NCBI GenBank assembly: GCA_023548195.1 | Contig: JAJHZJ010000014.1 | Location: 17,061,718-17,125,717, forward strand | Source of the DNA: Bettongia penicillata ogilbyi | Taxonomy: Eukaryota > Chordata > Mammalia > Diprotodontia > Potoroidae | Length of the DNA stretch: 64,000 bases | Direction: 5' to 3' | In this document: piece after piece, positions 11,408 through 23,344 of the stretch | Layout: each line of letters begins with the position of its first letter | Position numbering within the stretch: position 1 is the first letter of the stretch | Position numbers and translations under genes: made by a program | The notes under the pieces: model-generated | The model's database searches: none | What the model saw: only the letters and a program-made list of their open reading frames with translations | What the model was told of the DNA's origin: nothing

Positions 11408-12130
11408 ATATAGTGAGGTCTCACTAACCAAACTGGAATGACAATGAACCAGGGTTTATGCAATAAATACATTCAAAATTTCAACATAAACTTTTATTTT
11501 TCCACTTGATGGGGGGAGGTGAGGGGAGGCGAGGAACTGACCTCAAGAGAATGAAAATTACATTTAATGTAAACTTTTTTAAGCACATAACAAAAAATTA
11601 TCCAGTAAGGTCCTATTATGTGAATCCATCATGGAACTGAGGTGATCTCCTTCCCACACCCAAGGTTTTCAAAAACTACTCCAGCAGAATGTATGGTCTG
11701 ATAAGTCTAACCAAGTTGGAAAGGTTTCAAAGCAGGAGGAATGATAACTGACTGTGAGTCTATGATCTAAGGAATGCTTACCTAAGCTTAGAGATGCTTA
11801 TATGCACATGGCTATGTGATGACTTGAGGGTACAGCAACTGATAAAAGACTAGAACATAGAAGTATTACAATACGCACTCAGACGAAGAACACCTATCCT
11901 AATGAACATGGATCTTTGGTGGTGAAGTCCAAAAGACATAAAAGATCAAAACTTTCAGGAAAAAGTACAAATATTAAATTTGTACTATTTAGATGTGTGA
12001 ATATACCTGAAAAAGTAGGTAGCAGCTGCCTTCCTTTTTTCAGTTAAAAAAATATCCCTCTATCTCTTGTTATTATTAAATACATCATATTCTCTTGGTT
12101 TAACTATCAATTCCCATTAATTGTGGATGC
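11408..12130. other. Unassigned intronic sequence
   Basis: AT-rich DNA of intron 10 with no coding frame, RNA gene or repeat family I can recognise. Confidence 0.5.
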
Positions 12131-12505
12131 TCCTTTGTCTGTGTCCTATGGCTGGACGCACCTAGATTACCTGGAGTGACATTGTGGGTATCTGACTTCT
12201 AAACAGTCAGGCCAAACAGTTCTTCCCTCCTTGAAGGGGGACACCTCTCATTTAGTCAACTCTCATTCTCCCTCTTTGGGATGCTGAAGAGGAGGTGAGT
12301 GGCTGCAGGATATTGGGCATAGAACAGGATATTTCTATTCCAATGTATTCTCCCCTAGACATCCTCTTAAGACATTAGGAAAAATTTGGGAAGGGGCGCC
12401 TTGGGAGAAGGCATCTCATCTTTTTCTGTAATACAGCCTAGCCAAAATATTATTTAAAGGATCAGGAACTGCAGATGCAATTAATACTACAATACTATCA
12501 ACACA
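12131..12505 (+). repeat. Upstream copy of a duplicated ERV-leader segment
   Basis: Starts TGTGTCCTATGGCTGGAC and matches 13918-14275 over almost its whole length (by eye about 80%). Shared landmarks include 'gaagggggacacctctc', 'agaggaggtgagtggctgca' and 'tattctcccctaga'. The second copy sits just after the ERV primer-binding site, so this is probably leader sequence of a related ERV, or a local duplication. Confidence 0.75.
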
Positions 12506-12539
12506 AAGTAGGTAAGCATAAAATTCTATCATTCTAAGC

Positions 12540-13385
12540 CTACAAAAGTTTTTTTAGCTGACTAGCAATGGCTGAGTATTGCTGGAGTCTCCTAGAGCAA
12601 CCAACCAAAAGAAACTCCAGTATTATGTGCTCAGACACAGACTCACGTGAGGAACTTGGACAGATCAGATGAAGAGAAAGCAGAACTCAAGATTTTGCCC
12701 TGAATCAAAGAATTTTCGTAACATTAAAAGCTTGCAAGTCCCTAGAGATTTTGGTATAATATAACATTCAATATTCCACGAAAACATCCAAGGGTCCAAA
12801 GAGAACAAAAACTCAGCTCAGATATTCCTGAAAGTACAGGGTCTGGTCCTAGCATAAAATCTGCAATGAGGAGGTAGGTTAGTAGAAAAAGCAAACAAAG
12901 TCCCACCATAGAGAATTACTGCACTGACAGATAAACCGAAGATACAAACTCAGAAGAAGAGAAAAACTCTGAAATATTTATAAGCAAAGCCTGAAAGCAA
13001 AGCACATCTTATTCAACTAGAATTCCTGAAAAAGATAAAAGTTTTTTTTAAGCTAAAAATGATTTTAAAAAAAAGCTAACACAGAAAGATGGGGGAAAAT
13101 AAGATATGGAAAGATTGGTAAAGAAAATGAATAATGTGGTACATGGGGTTAAAAACCTTAACCAAGAAAAAAAAAACCTTCCTGAGAATCTGAAGAAATG
13201 AAATAAAAGCCAGTGACTCCATGTGATAAGAAGAAATGTTAAAACAAAGTCAAAAGAATGAAAAAATACCCCAAAAATGTAAATTATCTTATAGCAAAAA
13301 CAACTGACTTGGAAAAGACTGAGGAGAAAACTTTTAAGAATGAAAAAAAAGAAATAAAAAAAGTGGCTGAAAGCCATAACCAAAC
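12540..13385 (+). mobile_element. L1 5'-region fragment, A-rich
   Basis: An opening resembling the L1 5'UTR ('caatggctgagtattgctgg'), then very A-rich sequence with Lys/Glu-coding character up to 13385, as in the ORF1 coiled-coil region of the other L1 copies. No intact frame remains. Confidence 0.5.
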
Positions 13386-13404
13386 AAAAAGAGCCTAGAC
13401 TTCA

Positions 13405-13829
13405 TGATGAGGTTGACTTCAACCCAGCAACAATGATATCCTTGACTAAATCTAAATCTGCCCAGTAACAAGGGGCTCTATCTGTTGACAAGAAAATACT
13501 TTCTGTGTACATGACTAATCCCTATGGTTTGTGTCCATACTGTTGAATGCTTGCTGCAAGTCCCTGTTTTGTGACCCCATCCCTGAACTATTTTGTAAAG
13601 TACCCAACACACCTGCTTCCCCTTTTCTGACATCCTTCCCTGTGGTTAACTGCCCATGTAATAGCATACCCTTGAACTGGTGTATAAATGTAATCCACTG
13701 TCTTTTCTCAAACTGCTAAGTATTCCCAAACTAGACCACCACTTCTGTGTCAATAAAGCTCTCTTGATTAGGAGAATTTCTGCCCTCTGAATTCTTTCCA
13801 GACAACCCAACTCTGAACATGATCTACCA
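13405..13829 (+). mobile_element. ERV 5' LTR
   Basis: About 425 bp from TGATGAGG to CCA. It has a TATAAA box at 13683-13688 and AATAAA at 13752-13757, about 70 bp apart, which is a retroviral U3-R-U5 layout. It is followed at +3 by a primer-binding site. The start is set by the TG and is uncertain. It lies antisense to RALGAPA1. Confidence 0.75.
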
Positions 13830-13831
13830 TT

Positions 13832-13849
13832 TGGTTTCCTGAGTGGGAA
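13832..13849 (+). promoter_or_regulatory. Retroviral primer-binding site, tRNA-Glu-like
   Basis: TGGTTTCCTGAGTGGGAA agrees at 15 of 18 positions with the complement of the tRNA-Glu 3' end as I know it. It lies two bases after the LTR CA end, as in gammaretroviruses. tRNA-Glu priming is the feature that names the HERV-E-like class. Confidence 0.7.
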
Positions 13850-13917
13850 GTTGTCCAAGGGTTGGATCTTCTCCTAGTCAACAGGTAGGTTTTCTTTCCT
13901 CCTCCCCTCCCCTCTCC

Positions 13918-14275
13918 TTCTGTGTCCTATGGCTGGACCACTCCAGGTACCTAGATTACCTGGAGTAGCATTATCAGGTCAAACAGCTCTCCCCTCCTTG
14001 AAGGGGGACACCTCTCCTTTAGTCAACTTCTCTCATTCTCCCCCTCTGGTATGCTAAAGAGGAGGTGAGTGGCTGCAAGATATCGGACATGGGACAGGAT
14101 ATTTCTATTTCAATGTATTCTCCCCTAGATTGCCTCTTAAGACACTGAGAAAAATTTGGGAAGGGATGCCTAGAGAGAAGGCATCTCATCTTTGAGAATC
14201 TATTACTTAGAGAATCAGGAAAAGCGACCACCAACGGCTCCCTTAATTACAATACTATTACGTAGTTAGATCTTT
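13918..14275 (+). repeat. ERV leader segment, second copy of the duplicated unit
   Basis: Non-coding leader between the primer site and gag. It matches the upstream copy that begins at 12131, including the identical 17-base opening TGTGTCCTATGGCTGGA. Confidence 0.75.
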
Positions 14276-14289
14276 TTTTTTGCTGGAAG

Positions 14290-15160
14290 GAGGGAAAATG
14301 GACTGAAGTCCCCTATGTCCAAACTTTCATGGCTCTTTTTTCCACGACCTTGATCTCCATAATACTTGCAAAATGCTCCTCATGCCTTCAATTCAGCCCC
14401 AAATCCCCCAAACTTGAGAAGGCACTGAACCCTGAACCCCACATTCTAGATGATCCAATCATATACAAGACTAAATCCTCGCCCACTACTCCTAAACTTC
14501 CTGTCCCTTACCCAGACCCCAAAAGGGCTTTTTTGAGTCTCTCAGCCTCTCTCATACTCCCTTCCTGACCACCTGATGCTAAGTACCTCAAATAACAGAC
14601 ATGGAACCCCCTTTTTAGCAGTCCCATCCCCAAATCCCCTTCAATTTGTTCTGATGTTCTCTCTAAGATAAGTCCCTGATCCTGGGGAGGAGGTTGGGGG
14701 AAGAGAGGACTCAAGTTCACATTTTCTTTTCAATGTCTGACCCTGCCCAAATTAATGAGAAATTGGGCAGCTACTAAGGAGACCCCATCAAATTTAAAGA
14801 AGGATTTATCTCCTTTTCATTACAATTTTACCTAACCTGGGACAACATCAACCTTATTATTTCTACCTTATGTTACACTGAGCAAAAGAAAATGATTTGG
14901 GATTATGCCCAGAAATACAATGATGATCAAGCCAGATCCACTGGCCCATTATCCACCTAGGACAGTTACCATCCCTCTTGGGACTATCTTGATGATAAGG
15001 ATCGGGAAAGAAGGGACCATAAGATCACCTGCCTCCTAGAAGGCATAAAAGGTAGCCCAAAGAAACAAGCTATGAAAACTTAAGAGCAATTACACAAGTG
15101 TTAGATGAGAGTCCTACCCTCTTTAGGAATAGGTTGGGAGAAGCTCTAACAAAGTACACT
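14290..15160 (+). pseudogene. ERV gag remnant (gammaretrovirus-like), 5' part
   Basis: Proline-rich matrix/p12-like coding traces lie at 14329-14568. Capsid traces follow at about 14820-15160, with a LTWDN-like motif, an RERRDHK-like stretch and a LGEALTKYT end resembling the gammaretroviral capsid. Stop codons occur (for example near 14957 and 15080). The reading is cut at 15160 by an L1 insertion and resumes at 16029. This is an old, dead copy. Confidence 0.75.
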
Positions 15161-16028
15161 ATTAGATTGGCTAAAACGATAAAACAGGATGATGATAAAT
15201 GCTGGAGAAGATATGGGAGAGTTGGAACACTAATTCATTGTTGGTGGAGCTGTGAGCTGATTCAACCATTCTGGAGAGCAATTTGGAACTATGCCCAAAG
15301 GGCTACAAAAATGTGCATACCCTTTGACCCAGCAATACCGCTTCTAGGATTGTATCCCCAAGAGATCATAAAAATGGGAAAGGGTCCCACATGTACAAAA
15401 GTATTTATATAGCGGCTCCCTTTGTGGTGGCCAAAAACTGGAAATCAAGGGGATGTCCATCAATTGGGAAATGGCTGAATAAACTGTGGTATATGAATAT
15501 AATGGAATACTACTGTGCTATAAGAAATGATGAACAGGAAGACTTCAGAGAGGCCTTGAAAGACTTATATGAACTGATGCTGAGCAAAAGGAGCAGAACC
15601 AGGAGAACCTTGTACACAGCAACAACCACAGTATGTGAGAATTTTTTCTGTTAGACTTAGTACCTGATTGCAATGCAAGGACTTAAAAAATTCCCAATGG
15701 TCTCTTAAGGCAAAATACCTTCCAAATCCAGAGAAAGAACTATGGAATTTGATCACAGAATGTAACAGATCATTTTCTTTCGTATTATATTTTGGTTTGT
15801 TTTATGACTTCTCCCATTCCTTTTAATTCTTCTGTGCAACATGACTAAGGTGAAAATGCATTTAATAGGAATGTATATATAGAACCTATATAAAATTGTA
15901 TGCTGTCTCAAGGAGGGAGGAAGGAGGTGGGGGGAAGGAGCAGGAGGGAGGGGGAAAAAATTTAAGTTATATGGAAGTGATTGTAGAACACTGAAAACTA
16001 ATAAGAGTAAAAAAAAAAAAAAAAAAAG
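15161..16028 (+). mobile_element. 5'-truncated L1 inserted in the ERV gag
   Basis: The frame at 15098-15412 enters L1 ORF2 C-terminal sequence (LIHCWWSCELIQPFWRAIWN). A second frame, 15391-15654, continues with NWKSRGCPSIGKWLNKLWYM. A 3'UTR follows and a 19-base poly(A) at 16009-16027. AAAGTACACT before and AAAATATATT after may be a decayed 10-bp target-site duplication (three transitions). The gag reading is interrupted exactly here. Confidence 0.85.
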
Positions 16029-16250
16029 AAAATATATTGACTTGGATCCTGAATCTCCCAAAGGAGCCATAGTTTTAAATATGTATTTTATTTCTCAATC
16101 GGTTCTACACATCTGCCAAATGTTTCCATCCCACATTCCCTCTGATATCCGGAATTCAACAAATCTTTTGGGAGTTCCTCCCCTGGGAGGGTTACTCATG
16201 TGTCCTCTATTAAAGGTCTACCTCAAAGACCCCAAAGTCTTCCCTCACTG
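16029..16250 (+). pseudogene. ERV gag remnant, part after the L1
   Basis: Continues the capsid reading with a LDPESPKG stretch followed by an FISQS-like stretch, as in the C-terminal capsid of gammaretroviruses. The nucleocapsid region appears deleted, because pol-like sequence starts directly afterwards. Confidence 0.65.
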
Positions 16251-16830
16251 ACAATACCCTATCAAACTAGAGGCACAGCTTCTCACTGATACATTTCTCC
16301 AGTATGGGTTGCTGGTTCCTTGTCAATCACCTTATATTACTCCCTATAAGTAAACCAAATGGGGAATACCGATTGGTCCAAGACCTATGGAATGTCAATG
16401 AAACAGGAGTTCACATTCACCTTATTGTGCCTAATCCATATACTATTCTGACCCAGATTCCAGGTTTACTATCCTAGACCTGGATGATGCTTTTTGCTGG
16501 CATTCCCCTTCACTGAGAGTTCCAGTTTATTTCTTCCTTTAAATGGGCATTTCCCTGGGAGCTGACACCACACCAGTCAACATAGACTGTCCTCCCACAA
16601 GACTTTAAGGATAGCCTTCACTTATTTGGACAAGCTCTGCATAGAGATTTAAAGAACCTTGAATTATAACAGTAGCCTCGTTCAATATGTTGACAACATC
16701 CTCATTTGTACTCCCTTTTGATAAGCCACTTTTATAGTAACCACACAGACTCTTAATTTCCTAGGTCAGATTTCTATTAAGGACCTCATCCAATTCCAAA
16801 ATTGTCACTAAGTATCTGAAAAGCTACAGT
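16251..16830 (+). pseudogene. ERV pol remnant (reverse transcriptase)
   Basis: Protease is missing. The RT begins with the QYPIKLEAQ-type entry and a PNGEYRLVQDL motif near 16356, followed by VPNPYTILTQIPG. After a frameshift comes a LDLDDAF-like active-site block near 16477. The polymerase box reads YVDN at 16686-16697 instead of YVDD, losing a catalytic Asp. Multiple stops and deletions mean it cannot be functional. No envelope or 3' LTR was found. Confidence 0.8.
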
Positions 16831-16859
16831 GTAAAAGAAGTAGTTTGACTTATTTTATT

Positions 16860-17137
16860 TGGCTCTGGAGGGCAGAACTAGGAGACAACAATGAAAGTTG
16901 TAAAGAGGCAACATTTAAAACCGATGTAAAGAAAACTGTCCAACAATTAGAGCTGTCTAAAATTGGAATGACCCGCCCTGGCTTCCCCTCTGTCTTGGTC
17001 CTAGGAGGGCTTTAAGAAACGGCAGGTGTTCACTTTGGCAGGATATTCCAATGGACATTCTTCCTTTAATATAGTATAGACTAGATGGCTGTTCAAGTTC
17101 CTTCCTACTTTGAAACTGTGATTCTATGATCTCAAGG
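16860..17137 (+). mobile_element. L3/CR1 LINE 3' end
   Basis: Contains 'caacaattagagctgtctaa', an 'agactagatggc' stretch and the CR1-type terminal repeat 'gattctatgat' at 17122-17132. It directly follows the broken ERV. The L3 coding part is not present. Confidence 0.75.
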
Positions 17138-18241
17138 AACAAAATTCTAAAGAAGAATCAGTAGAGAAAGTGTGAGGACTTCATGAAATTGTGAAGATGC
17201 AATAAGAATCAACTCTTAGGATTAAAGGAAGGAATTATATGGAGAGTTCAATGAAAAGACAGATAGAATTTACCAAACAACTCTAATTTTAAAAGACATA
17301 CAAAGGACTGGAAGCAAGAGCATGTGACAGAGAATGAATGTTCCTATAAGAGCTCTATAAGGAGCAATAATGCTCAGAATGAGTCGAGGTTCTCAAAGAA
17401 AGGGAAGAAGAACAGAAAGAAGGTTTTAAAGTTATGATGTGGTAAAGAAGATGATCAGAGAAAGATAAGCCCACTGTTCAGGACTTAAAGAGTACTTATC
17501 ATGGATAGTAGAGAAAATGTGAAGTTTCTCAATCTCTTATTTTGTTTCTATATTTTCTGCCAAGGAGAATGCTTTTAAATAAAAGGAATGAAACAAAAAT
17601 GGCTAAGAGGGAGTTCATAACCAAGCCAAGCAGGAAACAATACCAGAACAACTATCTATCCTTATGAGGTCGCATCACTAGGCACAATTAAACTATCCAT
17701 CCAGAGCACTGAAAGAACTGGTGGATCTTCTTGCAAAGAACAGCAGATGACAGGAAAAAAAAAACAAAACAATAGCAAGACCATTATCTGAAACTATTAA
17801 CACTTAATCAACTGGAATTTTTTTTTGCAACCTGTAACTTCAATTACCTTATACCATCAGATAATATGGCATTACTTTAACTTGTTGAGAAAATGGTGGA
17901 TTTTGGTAGATTCTGGAAACTAAAGCATGAATATTTTTAAAGGAGATTTTTAATGAAGCAGAAATGGAAGGTTTTTTTTTTAATTTAGAAAATATATAAA
18001 TGAAAAATTATAACAAAATGTACCTAGGAGAAATAAATATTATAAGTATGTATTTGAAGCATATATGTGACCTTTTATTTCATGAAGAGTATACTTTTAA
18101 AAAACTGAAAAAAAAAATTAAAAACCAAAGCAATTGAAAGAATAATCTATAAACTGACTTCAATAGCTAAAAATCAGTGAATATTTTAAGTATCAATCAA
18201 AGGGTATACTCTCACAATTAGAAAGAACAAGACACATTTAC
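17138..18241. other. Unassigned intronic sequence
   Basis: AT-rich, with poly-A and poly-T runs near exon 10. No recognisable gene or repeat. Confidence 0.5.
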
Positions 18242-18481
18242 CTGTCGAAAGATCTCTGTGACAAAATTAACATGGCTTCTTTTAGAAGAAAAGACTTTTC
18301 GTACTATCTCAATGTCTGTGAGATGCTCTTCATCAATACTACAGAGACTAGATGAGCTTGGTTCTCTTTCTGTAAGGGTACTTGTATTAGAATGGGATTG
18401 TTCTGGCTCTGCAGTTTTTTCTGCTCTATCAGAACTGTCATTTTTGCTTTCTTCTTTAGAAGCCAAACCAGCGGCTGCCCT
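18242..18481 (-). CDS. RALGAPA1: RALGAPA1 coding exon 10 (acidic, Ser/Thr-rich)
   Basis: A 240-nt, 80-codon symmetrical exon (phase 0 in and out) starts [18 protein letters not shown], contains [20 protein letters not shown] and ends [12 protein letters not shown]. It matches about residues 338-417 of human RALGAPA1. The first half is the least conserved coding stretch in the window, as expected for a disordered Ser/Glu-rich linker; the second half ([20 protein letters not shown]) is nearly identical to human. The acceptor TTTTATTTTAG follows a long poly-T tract. Being symmetrical, it could be skipped without a frame shift. Confidence 0.97.
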
Positions 18482-18734
18482 CTAAAATAAAAAAATGGAA
18501 AAAAAAAAAAAAAGCACATTTGTTAATTTAATTCAAGAGACATTTTAATAAAAATCAATTGGGGGTAAGTCTCCTTTGCCTGGTACTGAGAATACAAGAG
18601 TTGTTCCCCTCAAGAAACTAATATTCTTCTAGAGGAAACAATGTAAGTTTACTTACCTCAGTACAGCATAATTTGAAGGAGGGAGAATGAACAAACTAGA
18701 GGGATCAGGAAAAACTTCATGAAAGAAGAAGTAC

Positions 18735-19050
18735 CTGATATACCACTGGTGGAGTAGTGAACTTGTCTGATAATTCTGGAGAACAATTTGGAACTATGTT
18801 CAAAGGGCTATAAAATTGTGCATATCCTTTGACCTAGTAATACCACTACTAGGTTTGTATCCCAAAGAGATCAAAGAAAAGGGAAAAGGACTTGTACGTA
18901 CAAAAATATTTGTAGTCTCTTTTTCAAGTAAAGCATTGGAAATTGAGGGGATATCCATCAACTAGGGAACGGCTAAATAAGTTGTAATATATGATTGTGA
19001 TAGAATACTATTATGCTATAAGAAATGAGCAGAACAGTCATGACCCCGGA
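18735..19050 (+). mobile_element. L1 ORF2 C-terminal fragment
   Basis: Landmarks 'aacaatttggaactatgttc', 'tatcctttgacctagtaata' and 'ggatatccatcaactaggga' are those of the L1 3' end also seen at 15240-15480. 19051-19919 is mostly unassigned. Confidence 0.75.
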
Positions 19051-19919
19051 AGACTGATGATGAAACTTGCTTCCATAGCATTGATGGGCTGGAGATGAAG
19101 AATGACACATAACACTTTTGGAAATGGCTAGTATGATTGCTTTTCTTAACCATGCTCATTAGTTGAAAAGAAGTGTTTTCAAAAAGAACTGGAATGGGGG
19201 ATAATAACGATATGAAAGAAAATTAATGATAGGAATACTGATGAAGTACTTTTTTGATAAATTCCCAGAGAAGCACAAGGAAGCAGGACTGCTTTGGTAC
19301 TAACATGAAGAATGTATTTTGTATGTAATAAACAAGCTGTTTCCATGTACAATGCCCTTTTATTTCCTGTTCTTTGTATATGGAAATTCTCATTTCTTGA
19401 TATTTGCCAAGTTCAGAATAACAAAAAAAAATTATATTATAAATGGTGCTGAATTTGTGAAAGAGGAGGGTTGTTTTAAACCAAATTCATGCAACTAAAT
19501 GACATGTTTCTTGTATATAAACTTCCTCTTCATTTGTCTGCTTCCTTTCTGGATACCCAGCTTCCAACAACTTTGAATCATTCTGACATCATGAATATGG
19601 AACTGAAAAACTGAAAGTCATGAATATTATGTTCATCTCATATTAAAATTTTCCTTTAATGCTTTTGGCATTACTCTCAACAGGCATTCCTTGGGAATGT
19701 CCAAGTAGAACCCAGTATCACAGGGTATCAGCTAATTGAGCCAAATTTCTAAAATATATCATATATCATCTTGTAACAATTTTTTTCTCATGCTTAGTTT
19801 TATTCATATGTATTATATTATTCTGAATTTTATATCATTTTAAAAAGCTGTAAAATTAAATTAAACATTATCTTGCAAATAAATACTACTTTTTCACCCT
19901 AAAAATGAGCAGGCAGATT

Positions 19920-20336
19920 TCTGAAAAAACCTGGAAAGACTTCTATGAACTGATGCTGAATGAGGGGAGCAGAACCAGCAGAACATTGCACACAGTTACA
20001 GCCACACTGCGTGATGACTAACTTTGATATACTTGGCTCTTCTCAGCAATGCAAGGTTCTAAGACAACTCCAAAAGGCTCATGATGAAAAACACTATTCA
20101 CATCCAGAGAAAGCATATGATTTGTTCTCTCCTTTTTGTTGTTTTTTCTTTCTCATGGTTCTTTCTATTGGTTATAGTTCTTCTTTATAAACATGACTAA
20201 TGTGAAAATAAGTTTAATATGAATGCAGATGTAGAGCTTCTATCAGATTGCATGCCATCTTGGAGAGGGAGGAGAAAATTTAAAACTCAAAAGTTTGTGG
20301 AACTGAATGCTGTAAAATTAAATAAATAAATGCTAA
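19920..20336 (+). mobile_element. L1 3' end with 3'UTR
   Basis: Starts in the ORF2 tail ('gacttctatgaactgatgct', then an agaaccag stretch). It then runs through the 3'UTR and ends with 'gtttgtggaactgaatgctg' and AAATAAATAAATG, the standard end of this L1 family. Confidence 0.8.
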
Positions 20337-20340
20337 AATA

Positions 20341-20473
20341 TAAGTATACTATAAAGAATAACTGGTAGGGTTGTGGCTGTGGATTTGTGGAGAAAAAAGA
20401 AAAGAGTCTGAGTGGGATAATTAATTTGCTTCATCCTAAAATTGTTCTTTCTTTGTCTCATCTGGTCAATTAC
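20341..20473 (+). repeat. First copy of a local direct duplication
   Basis: The segment from 'actggtagggttgtggctgt' to 'ggtcaattaccttctt' matches 21320-21453 with few differences. Confidence 0.8.
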
Positions 20474-20499
20474 CTTCTTTAAAAAAAAAATGATGAAAG

Positions 20500-20695
20500 A
20501 AGACAGTTTCAGAAAAATCTGGGAAGACTTATATGAACTCATAAAAAGTGAAATGAGTAGAACCAGGAGAACATTGAACACACTAACAGCAATACTGTAA
20601 CAATCATCAATTGTGAAAGATTTAGTTACTTTAATCTATACAATGATCCATGACAATTCCAAAAAACTCATGATGAAAAAGGCTGTCAAAAACTT
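20500..20695 (+). mobile_element. L1 3' fragment
   Basis: 'agaaaaatctgggaagactt', 'gtagaaccaggagaacattg' and a following 'aaaactcatgatgaaaaa' stretch are L1 tail landmarks. It lies between the two copies of the local duplication. 20700-21319 is unassigned, A/G-rich DNA. Confidence 0.7.
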
Positions 20696-21319
20696 CAAGA
20701 CAGGTCAAGAAGATTGGGGACTGAGGAAAAGATCGTTTGATTTAGTCTTTGTAAACTTGGAAAGAACAGTTTCAGTGGAATCATAGGTAGGCTAAGAAGC
20801 CAGATTGTAAGGTGTTCAGAGGTGAGTTGGTGTAAATGTAGAGGCAACAAGTATAGATGGACTATTTATTTTCTAGGACTCTGGATAAGAAAGTGAGGCA
20901 GTTAGGGAAGAAAAGGATTTCAATGTCTACTTCTGTGAGGAAGGAACCAGAGGGAAAAACTGAAGATAAATAAGAAGGAAAGTGTGTTAGCAATTTGGAG
21001 ACAGGTTTGAATTAGTGAAATAGGTTAGAATTTGAATGTGAGGAGAAATTTGAGAAAATCTACAAAATGATCTTCAGGCCTAAAGACAGATAAAATTTGG
21101 TTTCCGTATCTGGGTTAAAAGAAGAGTTGGATCACTGACAATTAAAGGGAATATAAAAGGATTACTGAAGATAAGGAAAGATTAGGGAGAATAACCTGAA
21201 CAGACTCCTAAGGGAGGAGAAAGTAGTTAGCAGGACAAAGTAGAACAATAAAACAGTGAAGGAAATTGATAAAGGGAACAGGAAGATGGGGTACATTGGT
21301 GAAAGGTGGGAGAATGATG

Positions 21320-21453
21320 CAAGGATGAAATAATAATAGGTAGTGTTGTGGCTGTGGGTTTGTGGAGAAAACAGAAGAGTCTGAATGAGATAATTAATTT
21401 GCTTCATCCTAAAAGTGTTCTTTCTTCATCTTGTCTGGCCAGTTACCTTCTTA
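21320..21453 (+). repeat. Second copy of the local direct duplication
   Basis: Partner of 20341-20473, starting about 980 bp after it. 21454-23340 has only a short (CA)n at 21884-21906 and nothing else I can name. Confidence 0.8.
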
Positions 21454-23344
21454 TCCTTCTTCATCAGGTTCTACTTTCTAATTTTCCTTTACCCTCCTTA
21501 ATGCTTTCACATGTTCTTTGTTAGTAAGTCTGATTCTCAAATGAAAAAACTAGATGAAGAATATCAGGGATGACGCTGGAGAAGAAAGTGAAAAGACTCT
21601 TGGACAAGAAAGTGAAGACCATAGGCCAAGGTTGTATTTTCCTCACAGCTGCTGAGTGAAGACAAGAAACGAAAAAAAAATCAATTAATCAGTGAAATGA
21701 ACGGCAGGGTAAGAACGTAGCATCCAAGAATGAAATCTGGACTTCTGGCTGACAGCATACAACAAAGAATTGACAAGATGCCTGACCAGAGATGGAATAT
21801 ACTTAAGGACATTAAAACAGATGTCTTGAAAATCTAATCAAAATGGCTTTTAATCTAAAAAAGGAGACAAATGCTCATATGCGCACACACACACACACAC
21901 ACACACATTTATATTTATTCCAAGTTAGATGCCATAGGGACTAGTTACAAAGAAGGAAAGAGAATAGTAGCTGACACCTATAAATTTACAAGACACAAAA
22001 TCTAAGGAAGAAGATAATATTAAAACCCATGGCCAAAAATATGACCAATGTTTAGGCAATAAAAAAGATAAATCTGAGGTACTAACATAAAGGGAACAAA
22101 TATGACCTAGCATATCACTGAAATTTGAAGAAATGAAACTAAAGACTATGGATCTAGGTGGGGGTGTACTTTATTCAAAATAAAAAGAACAGGTAAAAGG
22201 AGGGAGAGAATGGCACTGCATAATCAGAAGTTATACTCATGTGAGGGAATTCAGGAACCAAATGGGAGAATACGGTGGAGAATATCTGGGTGAAGATCAA
22301 AGGAAGAATAAATAGAGGTGATTTTGTCTTTGAAATCTACTACAGACTACATGGATGGAAAGAAGTAATAGATAAAGTGAAACATTAGCAGGTGACGTCT
22401 TAAGTACAATATATTACAGGGCTTCAATTTTTCGGATATCTGCTTGGAGCTCTTGATCTGCGAAAAGCCAGCTTCTTACCTTGCCTTAGTAATAACTTCT
22501 TCCTTCAAAAGGCAGAGGAAACAAGGAAAAATTTACCTCAACCTTCTCACAAAGAGAAACCAGTTATTTTGGTGGAAAGGGTATGAAAATTGGGGGTTCA
22601 GTGACTACTCCACCCTATAGACTATAAAAGAAAAAAACGCATTCTAGGCATAGTCTTTCAAACACCTTAGATTTTGGGAAAGCAGATAAGCAAAGGTTGG
22701 AAAAAAGGTACTCTGCAAAGAACGACCTTCACACTGAAAAGTGAAGAACCACCAGAACTAATATGGAGTTGGTACCATAAGGAGATATGGAGAGAGCAAC
22801 TGGGGGCCGGTAAGGGCAGAATCTACTATGTCTTTGGGTCTTGAAAGAACTATCATTTTTAACTATTCAACTATTGTCAGTGATATCTGAAAGATCATGG
22901 AAAAAGACAAACATTCTGATTTTTATGGAACTGAAGAGATCAGCCTGCTTATATGAGCTGGAGAGTTTGACTTTGATTCCTGGGAAAACTCTAGAATGGT
23001 TCATTAAAGAGAGGGTTGACAAAAAGGGAAGCAGTGACTAAGGCTGCAGATAATATTTTTTGGAAATGGTGGAAGTGGGAATTTTTTTAAATTAACTTTG
23101 CATATTTGATGGTGGGAATCATGGGTATGAAGGAAAAGTACTCATTTACTGACATAACAGCATGGAACAGAGGAAAGGGGAATAAAGAACACTGAAACGT
23201 GCAAACAGGCACAAGTTTAGTTCCTGATCTTCTTGTAGTTAGGTAACTTTTAACTTGGAATGTTTGAATAGGGAAAATTCTTTAACCATACTAATCAGTT
23301 TCTTCATCCATAAAATGAAAAGGTAGGACAAAAGGACTCTAAGG

